Of a DNA stretch of 5,929 nt, positions 1 through 5,082 are shown piece after piece (the stretch's first letter is position 1; every line of letters starts with the position of its first letter). A program made the translations under genes and the position numbers. The DNA is from Simkania sp. (lineage in GTDB: Bacteria > Chlamydiota > Chlamydiia > Chlamydiales > Simkaniaceae), in contig JANQSR010000121.1 of the NCBI GenBank assembly GCA_028279205.1, positions 1 through 5,929 on the forward strand. Reading direction: 5' to 3'. The notes beneath the pieces are model-generated. The model made no database searches. It was not told the DNA's origin and saw nothing but the letters and a program-made list of their open reading frames with translations.

Positions 1-258
1 TTAAGGGGCTAGACTGGTCAAAAGTGCCTATTTTTGGCATGTTTTGGGTCAAAAAATACTCAAAATGCCCATTTTTGAGCCCCCACTGAACGGATACAAA
101 AAAACTTACTTGCCATGAGTTTTTGAGGACGTACGATTAAAGCTGAGGAAAGCCTCAAAACCTTTGTTTAAACCCTACTGCAAAGTGAAATTTTCAATTT
201 TTTGGGGTATATCTTCATATCGAAGTATAGAGGGAACATAGTGAAATTCCCAATTTTA
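1..258. other. Non-coding region with a repeated inverted 7-mer
   Basis: I see no supportable gene here. The stretch is A/T-rich and contains four copies of the 7-mer CTCAAAA or its complement TTTTGAG: 59-65 (CTCAAAA), 73-79 (TTTTGAG), 121-127 (TTTTGAG) and 154-160 (CTCAAAA). They form two inverted pairs. The first gives a 7 bp stem with a 7 nt loop. The second extends to 8 bp (121-128 with 153-160) and encloses a competing 5 bp hairpin (144-148 with 153-157). The region lies downstream of the minus-strand gene ending at 259 and may form structure in its 3' end or in a transcript entering from the left. No stem is followed by a clean T-run, so I do not call a terminator. Confidence 0.5.
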
Positions 259-1188
259 TTAATACCATATTTTATAAATAACATGACGAAGAAGCCATCC
301 AGAATAGTCTTTTTCTTTTTGTATTCTCCAACCATTTTTTGATGAAACCTCATACTCATGATAAGGTTGTCCTGACTCACATCCTGCTCCTGCTTCTTTA
401 GCTACTTTTCTAATTAGTGCGAGGCAGCATTCAATACGAGGAGTATTCTTATTCTCATCCGATTCCCATTCAGGTGAATAATATCTAATAGTCCAATCCT
501 TAGGTTTACAAGGCGCTAATGCTGGATTTGCTTTACTACGCGATATTAAACGAGCCTTATATCTAGCCCCAGAAGTACTGTCTGCTTTTAACATACAATC
601 TATATATTCTTTCTTAGGAGGATTACACAGCGAGTTGTTTTCTGGTGCTGATGGTAATTTGATTACACAGGGAGAAGCAAAATGACACGGCTGTCTTTGA
701 CAATCAGTTATATTTGGAGTAGTAGGAGTAATAGCAGTAGTAGGAGTAGTTAAATCTGAAGTAGTAGGCTCAGTTAAATTTAGAATAGTAGAAAACGGGG
801 CTGTAAGTGTTGGGGGAAGCTTGTCAAGGTTAAAATCTTTAGAGATGTTTGCAGACCAATTTGGAGTAGTAGGAAAGGGAGTTGTAAGGTTCTGGGTGAG
901 ATTATTAAAGCTACCCTTTGTGGAGATGTTCGAACGACTTAAAGAAGCAGCAAGACCGTAATAAGCCCACACAGTGGAAGCAGTAAGTGCACTCAAAGCA
1001 AGGGTTGTAATAACCCAACATTTGGGGGAGGTCAAAATTTTTTTGACCCGTCCGAAAAGGGAGGGGTTCTCTCTAACAGCGGGGACATTCTCACCGAATT
1101 TAGGCGAAGCCAGCGGCTCTTGTTCATTAGTCGGTGTTCCCGGAAATGAGAGACGTTCGGTAATCCTGGTAAACTGTACAGTACTCAT
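259..1188 (-). CDS. Single-pass membrane protein with Thr/Pro-rich stalk and Cys-rich C-terminal domain (unrecognised)
   Basis: I do not recognise this 309-residue protein. Residues 1-55 are hydrophilic and end in a basic patch (GRVKK...K). Residues 57-81 form one hydrophobic helix with no signal-peptidase-like site after it, so a signal-anchor topology with the N-terminus in the cytoplasm and the C-terminus exported is inferred. Residues 97-160 are rich in Thr and Pro, with loosely repeated blocks of the NLTTP/TLTAP/DLTTP type. Residues 163-270 carry nine cysteines, including a CC pair at 254-255, suggesting a disulfide-stabilised exported domain. Eight N-x-S/T motifs lie between residues 87 and 184. 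The ATG start is supported by a GAGG 8 nt upstream. A secreted or inclusion/outer-surface protein of an intracellular bacterium is possible but unproven. It reads as more A/T-rich than the genes to its right. Confidence 0.75.
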   Translation of the reverse strand: MSTVQFTRITERLSFPGTPTNEQEPLASPKFGENVPAVRENPSLFGRVKKILTSPKCWVITTLALSALTASTVWAYYGLAASLSRSNISTKGSFNNLTQNLTTPFPTTPNWSANISKDFNLDKLPPTLTAPFSTILNLTEPTTSDLTTPTTAITPTTPNITDCQRQPCHFASPCVIKLPSAPENNSLCNPPKKEYIDCMLKADSTSGARYKARLISRSKANPALAPCKPKDWTIRYYSPEWESDENKNTPRIECCLALIRKVAKEAGAGCESGQPYHEYEVSSKNGWRIQKEKDYSGWLLRHVIYKIWY

Positions 1189-1196
1189 TAAAATAA

Positions 1197-1231
1197 CCTC
1201 GCTCTTATGAAAAGACCTTTACACTTTTATA
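1197..1231 (-). promoter_or_regulatory. Probable -10 element and ribosome binding site of the membrane-protein gene
   Basis: On the minus strand TATAAA (1231-1226) resembles a sigma70-type -10 box and lies 37 nt before the ATG at 1188. GAGG (1200-1197) sits 8 nt before that ATG and is a good Shine-Dalgarno. No convincing -35 box is seen at 16-18 nt spacing. A TTGAAG occurs only about 12 nt upstream, too close. The ribosome binding site is well supported, the promoter weakly. Confidence 0.4.
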
Positions 1232-1327
1232 TTCGATCGATGACTTCAAAAGATAAGTTACACAAGTAGCCAATTAAAGTCGATGATTTATTTTTCTAGG
1301 ATGTGTGTTGTCGTTCGCACTTCTCAT

Positions 1328-1367
1328 CAAGTTTCTGTCAACCTTAGCAAGTTTCTGTCAACCTTAG
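1328..1367. repeat. Perfect tandem duplication, 2 x 20 bp
   Basis: The unit CAAGTTTCTGTCAACCTTAG occurs at 1328-1347 and again, identically and without spacer, at 1348-1367. It is non-coding and lies immediately outside the inverted-repeat element at 1373-1482, in what would be the 3' trailer of the minus-strand lipoprotein gene. Two exact copies suggest a recent duplication by slippage, or a pair of binding sites. There is no spacer, so it is not CRISPR-like. Confidence 0.9.
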
Positions 1368-1372
1368 CTGGG

Positions 1373-1482
1373 AGACTGTGTTGAAAAAGTCGGTTTTGGT
1401 GGGCATTGCCGTTTTTGCTATTTCACACAGCCGTTATTCAAATGCGAATTGGATGGGGAAACCGACTTTTTCAACACAGTCT
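1373..1482. mobile_element. MITE-like element with perfect 24 bp terminal inverted repeats
   Basis: Bases 1373-1396 and 1459-1482 are perfect inverted complements over 24 bp, starting AGACTGTGTTGAAAAAGTCG, and enclose 62 bp without a transposase. Size and layout fit a miniature inverted-repeat element or the joined ends of a deleted insertion sequence. The GACTGTGTTGAAAAAGTC style of end resembles ends I associate with IS4/IS5/IS1182-type elements, from memory only. The flanks TAGCTGGGA (1365-1373) and TAGTTGGAA (1482-1490) match at 7 of 9 bases with two transitions and could be an aged 9 bp target duplication. The right end lies on the stop codon of the minus-strand lipoprotein gene. As RNA the repeats would form a long stem on either strand. 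Confidence 0.7.
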
Positions 1483-1822
1483 AGTTGGAATAGGAATCGT
1501 CTGAGTAAGGGTTCTGAAAAGGGGGCGGGCTGGAAAATTTCACATATTTGCCAACCACCTTTCCCGAAGAAATAATGATGTAGTAGCGCCTTTGCTCAAT
1601 CACCTCGCTCCCCATCTCGATCCTCTCTATGTACTCATACGTGACCTCATTATCCCCTTTAGAGTAGACTTTGTAGGGCTCACCATACGCCTTCCGAACC
1701 TCAGAGACAGACATGCCAACTTCGATATTAGTATACCCCTCCCTCGTCATGGCAGCCCGTTTGGAAAAACAAGCTGTCAACAAAATCAGAGGAAGAACCC
1801 ATTTAAGAGATCTCATCTTCAA
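1481..1822 (-). CDS. Small lipoprotein, BamE/SmpA-like
   Basis: The protein is about 113 residues long. It has a short basic N-terminus, a hydrophobic stretch (WVLPLILLTAC) and a clear lipobox, LTAC, so lipidation of the cysteine is expected. The residue after Cys is Phe rather than Asp, which would favour the outer membrane by the E. coli rule. The mature part contains a motif of the form I-x-V-GMS-x-x-EV-x-x-x-YGEP followed by beta-strand-like segments, resembling BamE/SmpA/OmlA, an accessory of the BAM outer-membrane assembly complex. The family call is by motif only. The start is uncertain: GAGG at 1833-1830 is 7 nt from a TTG at 1822, 13 nt from an ATG at 1816 and 1 nt from a GTG at 1828. 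The stop TAG uses one base of the adjoining inverted-repeat element. It probably belongs to the rodA operon, 92 nt after the preceding gene. Confidence 0.75.
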   Translation of the reverse strand: MKMRSLKWVLPLILLTACFSKRAAMTREGYTNIEVGMSVSEVRKAYGEPYKVYSKGDNEVTYEYIERIEMGSEVIEQRRYYIIISSGKVVGKYVKFSSPPPFQNPYSDDSYSN

Positions 1823-1914
1823 AGCCACACCTCAAAAATCCATATTGTAGAGCGTTTCTCCATTCGGATCAAATTTATTTTTCAACCAGTTTTTCAGACC
1901 AAACTAATCGAGAT

Positions 1915-2367
1915 TTAAGCCCTTTTCTTTCGCATTTCTCCGCGGATAATGGTGCGGAAATTCTCACCTGTCGTGTACTCTGCGTGCAAGAGGTAGGTTT
2001 CCTCATCTGAGCTCATCTGATACATCTCAAATCCTTCAAATCCCAAGACCCCTTTTCGAAACTCCCAACCAATGACTGTAGAATTGATAATCCCTTTGCC
2101 CACAATCTTCCCAATCGATTGACTCTCTAGTTTGATCGCAAAATTGGTAGCGTGCAGGTCGTAAAGGGAAAAACGGCTATGCATGCAATCTGAAAGTCCT
2201 ACCACTTGTATCTCTTGAGTGCAGAAGATACGCCCCTTATCGTCTAACTCAAAAACATTCCAACGGATATGAAAAGGAAGCTTGCGACCCACCATGGAGA
2301 GGAGCACGGTTCCTTCTCCGAGCCAAGATCCAGGTTTAAAAATGAAAGGGTGCTCTTTTGAAATCAA
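1915..2367 (-). CDS. Conserved-looking protein of about 150 residues, possibly lipocalin-like fold; function unknown
   Basis: I do not recognise the family. The best start is TTG at 2367-2365, overlapping the rodA stop TGA (2366-2364) by two bases, with AGAAGG at 2381-2376 giving 8 nt spacing. This yields 150 residues. A longer reading from 2490 would overlap rodA by over 120 nt and is less likely. Near the N-terminus is F-K-P-GSWLGEG-T-V (residues 10-21), a G-x-W-x-GEG pattern of the kind that opens lipocalin-like or nitrobindin-like beta-barrels. The rest alternates hydrophobic and polar residues as beta-sheet proteins do, and the C-terminus is basic (RKKRA). No signal peptide or membrane segment is present, so it is probably cytoplasmic. 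Overlap with rodA implies translational coupling and co-transcription. Confidence 0.75.
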   Translation of the reverse strand: MISKEHPFIFKPGSWLGEGTVLLSMVGRKLPFHIRWNVFELDDKGRIFCTQEIQVVGLSDCMHSRFSLYDLHATNFAIKLESQSIGKIVGKGIINSTVIGWEFRKGVLGFEGFEMYQMSSDEETYLLHAEYTTGENFRTIIRGEMRKKRA

Positions 2368-3497
2368 AACATAAACCTTCTCGTATAGACACTTTGCAAA
2401 ATTCCAAGGGCAATCATCGTCCAAAGCACGGAGGATCCACCATAAGTGATAAGGAGCAATGGGACTCCAGTGATCGGCAAAAATCCACACATCATTCCGA
2501 TGTTTAAGAGAACGTGAACCGCAAGATAGGTGGTGATCCCCGCAGATAAAATACGGGCGAAAGGGTCTCGAGCAACAATAACGACTTTAAAGCCCCGGTA
2601 GATCAGGTTAAAGAAGAGGAAAAGAATCAAAAAGCCGCCTAAAAAACCAAACTCTTCCGTAAAAGCGGGGAAGACCGAATCGGTCGAAGCTGCGGGCAAA
2701 AAGCCATGCCTTGTGAATCCATTTTTTCGAAAACCATGACCGATCCAATTGCCGAGTCCAATCGCCGTTTGAGAGGCTTGGTGATGGTAGGTAGATGGAT
2801 TGAGTCTTTCGTATTGATAATCTTTCAAAAAGTATGAGAAAAAACCGCGCATCTCCTCATAAGAGATCACCTCCAAAAAAATAAACGCCACAATCCCTAT
2901 CACGATCAAACAAACTCCGACCAAAATCGCAAAAATTTTTTTGTTGATGCCACCGAAGTAAAACATCCCTAACGCAATGGGGCAAAAGACCAACGCTGAA
3001 CCCAAGTCTGGTTGCTTTAAAACAAGGATAAATGGGATCAAAACAATCGTGGAAGCTTGCAAAAAGAGACTCCACCGCTCGCTCGCTCTCCCCCTTTTTT
3101 CAAGAAACCAGCTTAGAGCCAAAATGAGTGAAAGTTTTGCGCATTCAGAGGGTTGAACCCCGATCCCAAGCAGAGGAACCTGGTACCATCTATGAACATT
3201 CTTAATAGGGTCTACAAAAAAAAGCCCGATAAGCATTAAGATCGTCAGAGTGTAAAGAACCCAGGACCACTCACGTAATTTGTGGTAATTAAACCCCGCA
3301 AAGAAAAGATAGGCTCCCATCCCTATAACAAACCATTGAATCTGATGTTTGACAGCTGATGTGAAGAAGGTGGTTTGCCCTCTTTGCAACTCACCTGTCG
3401 ACGTAGAAGAGATGACAAGCAGACTGACTAACATCAACCCGATGAGGGGGAGAAGGGAAAACAGGTCTATACGACGTAAATATTGATAACTCCACAT
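2364..3497 (-). CDS. rodA: RodA, SEDS-family peptidoglycan glycosyltransferase
   Basis: A polytopic inner-membrane protein of 377 residues, the usual RodA length, with about ten hydrophobic segments. SEDS proteins polymerise lipid II into glycan strands with a partner class B PBP; RodA serves the elongasome, and in chlamydiae peptidoglycan synthesis mainly serves division. Visible signatures are GIGVQPSECAKLSL (111-124), KQPDLGSA (161-168), AIGLGNWIGHGF (245-256), PAASTDSVFPAFTEEFGFLGG (268-288) and TYGGSSVLWTMIALGILQS (351-369). The conserved catalytic Asp of the usual HTDFIF motif is kept as D273, but the motif reads STDSVF here. RodA is preferred to FtsW because the gene starts close to the first helix and the motifs read RodA-like. 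The ATG at 3497 has no clear Shine-Dalgarno. It heads a minus-strand operon with the two genes downstream. Confidence 0.95.
   Translation of the reverse strand: MWSYQYLRRIDLFSLLPLIGLMLVSLLVISSTSTGELQRGQTTFFTSAVKHQIQWFVIGMGAYLFFAGFNYHKLREWSWVLYTLTILMLIGLFFVDPIKNVHRWYQVPLLGIGVQPSECAKLSLILALSWFLEKRGRASERWSLFLQASTIVLIPFILVLKQPDLGSALVFCPIALGMFYFGGINKKIFAILVGVCLIVIGIVAFIFLEVISYEEMRGFFSYFLKDYQYERLNPSTYHHQASQTAIGLGNWIGHGFRKNGFTRHGFLPAASTDSVFPAFTEEFGFLGGFLILFLFFNLIYRGFKVVIVARDPFARILSAGITTYLAVHVLLNIGMMCGFLPITGVPLLLITYGGSSVLWTMIALGILQSVYTRRFMF
2376..2382 (-). promoter_or_regulatory. Ribosome binding site deciding a TTG start inside the rodA 3' end
   Basis: The purine run GAGAAGG lies in the last codons of rodA, 8 nt before the TTG at 2367. 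No ATG or GTG in that frame lies at suitable spacing, so this site decides the start of the downstream gene and couples it to rodA. Confidence 0.6.
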
Positions 3498-3547
3498 AAA
3501 TCGGGATTATCTTAGATTAGGTGTTAAAAGCAAATCATGAAAGCCCC
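3498..3547. promoter_or_regulatory. Divergent rodA/birA promoter region
   Basis: These 50 bp separate the divergent starts. On the minus strand GATAAT (3511-3506) matches the sigma70 -10 consensus at 5 of 6 bases and lies only 8 nt before the rodA ATG, with a poor -35 (TTGCTT) 16 nt upstream. If used, the rodA message would be leaderless or nearly so, consistent with the missing ribosome binding site. For birA, a GAAAG 4 nt before the ATG is the only ribosome-binding candidate. A five-codon reading frame (ATG AAA GCC CCA TGA, 3537-3551) overlaps the birA start as ATGA. Confidence 0.35.
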
Positions 3548-4276
3548 ATGAACGTGGCATATATCCATCTAGAAAGTGTTGATTCAACAAACACTTGGGC
3601 TAAAGAGAACCACTCCCACTTCGATTTAGATGAGCTCACGTGCATCACCACATCTGAGCAGACAGCTGGCAGAGGGCGGTTTAATCGGCGTTGGATCTCC
3701 CCAAAAGGGGTCAATCTCCACATCTCTTATTTTTTCAAAGTAGAAAAGGGTGTCACCTTAAATAATCTATCGCAGCTTCTCTGTTTGAGCGTTGTTAAAC
3801 TCGCTTGTGAGCACCATCTATCCCCTAAGATCAAGTGGCCAAACGACATTTTAGTCAACGGCAAAAAAATTTCTGGTGTTTTGTGTGAGATTGTTGAGCT
3901 TAAAGAGAGTGCCTATGGAGTGATTGCTGGGATTGGGATCAACATCAACATGTCCCAAGAAGACCTAAGTCTGATTGATGAGCCAGCGAGCTCTTTTCTA
4001 AACGAGACGGGCAAGCTATTTCCTCTCAAGCCGCTTCTCACTTTGCTAAGTGAGCTTTTTGTCAAAGATCTTACCCTCTATTTACGAAAAGGGTTCGCCC
4101 CCTTTTATCAAACCTACAACTCTTTTCTCACACAGAAGGGCAAAAAGATCACTTTAAGCGAGGGAGAAACCCTTTTCAAAGGGCTCTTTCACTCAATGAA
4201 TCGTGACGGAACCTTAAACCTTCTTCTCGATTCGGGGGAGATCAAAACATTTAGCACAGCAGACACCCTCTTCTGA
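3548..4276 (+). CDS. birA: Biotin--[acetyl-CoA-carboxylase] ligase, monofunctional
   Basis: BirA uses ATP to make biotinyl-AMP and transfers biotin to the lysine of the biotin carboxyl carrier protein of acetyl-CoA carboxylase, in the cytoplasm. From the ATG at 3548 it has 242 residues. The N-terminal DNA-binding domain of E. coli BirA is absent, so it is not expected to act as a biotin-operon repressor. Motifs in order: DSTNTWAK (12-19), the adenylate-binding loop GRGRFNRRWISPKG (41-54), KWPNDILVNGKKISGVLCE (96-114) with the conserved Lys at 107, and AGIGININM (127-135). The last ~45 residues, beginning at KGKKITL, match the small SH3-like C-terminal domain. A GTG at 3521 would add nine residues, but the family normally begins close to the IHLESVDSTN strand. 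It diverges from rodA and converges on nifU. Confidence 0.95.
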   Translation: MNVAYIHLESVDSTNTWAKENHSHFDLDELTCITTSEQTAGRGRFNRRWISPKGVNLHISYFFKVEKGVTLNNLSQLLCLSVVKLACEHHLSPKIKWPNDILVNGKKISGVLCEIVELKESAYGVIAGIGININMSQEDLSLIDEPASSFLNETGKLFPLKPLLTLLSELFVKDLTLYLRKGFAPFYQTYNSFLTQKGKKITLSEGETLFKGLFHSMNRDGTLNLLLDSGEIKTFSTADTLF

Positions 4277-4304
4277 GGGTAGTCTCTTTAGTTTCTCATT
4301 TTTT
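4261..4304 (+). terminator. Possible Rho-independent terminator after birA
   Basis: A hairpin pairs AGAC (4261-4264) with GTCT (4282-4285) and ACCCTC (4265-4270) with GAGGGT (4275-4280), with a TTCT loop and one bulged A. The birA TGA (4274-4276) lies across loop and stem. A T-rich tract follows but the run of six T (4299-4304) begins 13 nt after the stem, so this is not a classical site. It would limit readthrough from birA into the converging nifU. Confidence 0.45.
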
Positions 4305-4305
4305 A

Positions 4306-5082
4306 CTAAAAATTCAAAAGAGAAAGATCTGGCTTGACGACCAGATAAGGATAAACACGGGCTCGCAATATCTCCTGAATGGCACTCAGTGTAGCCCCTG
4401 TTGAAGAGGGACAAGTCGTACAAGCACCTTGATAAGCAACAATCACTTCCTTCCCATTTTTAAGCTCTTGCACCTGAATTCCTCCTGCATCGAGCGCAAT
4501 GTAGGGTTGCACCTCTTTTTCAATCACATCACGAATGCATTTAAGTCTTTCACTTGGAGAGAGCAGATCCCACTCAGGCATCTCTCCTGACACCTCAGAA
4601 GAGGTCAAGATGGGAGAGGGGGGCGAAAGATCGGCAATTTCGATATCAACACACTTTTGACATGCCATATCAAGTGCTTCAAGAGCGTGACTTAGGTGAA
4701 CAGATGCCGAAACGGGAAAGGCGGGGGTATGGTCAAAATCGCGCAAAGCTTTATCGACAAGCTGAGCTGTGAAACGGCGTGCTTGGCTATAGGTTTTGCG
4801 AAGAGCCATTTCACAGATGATATCGGCGGCTCCAATCAGGGGGCTCATCCCAAAAGCTTGAAATTTTGCGTCCACAATGACCCCGTCGGTCTCGTCCACA
4901 ATCAGGTAAAAAATCAGACAGTTTTCTTGCAGGTCATCCCACTTTTGAGCGATGACAACACGCATCTCTCTCAAGCTAATCGAGTGCTTCTTAAAGACTC
5001 CCCCATTCTGGGGAGATAGGATGCGCTCAACTAAAAGGTGGCTGTAAGAGACCCAAGGGTAGGGCTGATTTTCCGCATTCAA
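4306..5082 (-). CDS. nifU: NifU-like protein: degenerate IscU-like domain plus intact C-terminal Nfu domain
   Basis: The protein has 258 residues from the TTG at 5082. Residues 10-134 resemble the IscU/NifU scaffold: YSHLLVERILSPQNGG, a strand FYLIVDETDGVIVDAKFQAFG and EM...KTYSQA helices. By manual alignment its three cluster-ligand cysteines are replaced by Glu53, Met79 and about Ala126. A C-Q-K-C pair follows at 141-144, then a Pro/Ser-rich linker. Residues 178-250 form an Nfu domain: VIEKEVQPYIALDAGG and GACTTCPSS with CxxC at 221/224, able in this family to carry an Fe-S cluster between two protomers. It resembles Azotobacter-type NifU without a proper central ferredoxin domain. The TTG overlaps the nifS TGA and has AGAAGAGG 7 nt upstream. 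A GTG at 5112 gives ten more residues but lacks a ribosome binding site. Cluster assembly on the N-terminal half is doubtful; cluster carriage by Nfu is plausible. Confidence 0.85.
   Translation of the reverse strand: MNAENQPYPWVSYSHLLVERILSPQNGGVFKKHSISLREMRVVIAQKWDDLQENCLIFYLIVDETDGVIVDAKFQAFGMSPLIGAADIICEMALRKTYSQARRFTAQLVDKALRDFDHTPAFPVSASVHLSHALEALDMACQKCVDIEIADLSPPSPILTSSEVSGEMPEWDLLSPSERLKCIRDVIEKEVQPYIALDAGGIQVQELKNGKEVIVAYQGACTTCPSSTGATLSAIQEILRARVYPYLVVKPDLSLLNF

Noticed and set aside
1328..1367. CRISPR-like repeats
   Set aside because: Only two units, directly adjacent with no spacer.
1373..1482. Inverted repeats as a transcription terminator of the lipoprotein gene
   Set aside because: The loop is 62 nt and no T-run follows on the minus strand, so a mobile-element origin explains it better.
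1378..1575. Plus-strand 65-codon frame starting with a signal-peptide-like sequence (LKKSVLVGIAVFA)
   Set aside because: It begins inside the terminal repeat at 1373-1396, runs through the element, then reads antisense through the lipoprotein gene. There is no ribosome binding site, so the hydrophobic start is best explained by the element's own sequence.
1592..1918. Plus-strand open frame of 108 codons
   Set aside because: It is antisense to the lipoprotein gene, low in recognisable motifs and lacks a ribosome binding site; the minus-strand product has a clear lipobox.
2368..2490. N-terminal extension of the 150-residue protein into rodA
   Set aside because: It would overlap the conserved end of rodA by over 120 nt, and a well-spaced ribosome binding site favours the TTG at 2367.
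3521..3547. GTG start of birA at 3521
   Set aside because: It adds nine residues absent from the usual N-terminus of short biotin ligases; the ATG at 3548 places the first strand as expected.
4696..5019. Plus-strand open frame opposite nifU
   Set aside because: It is antisense to a gene with recognisable NifU and Nfu motifs and has no motif of its own.
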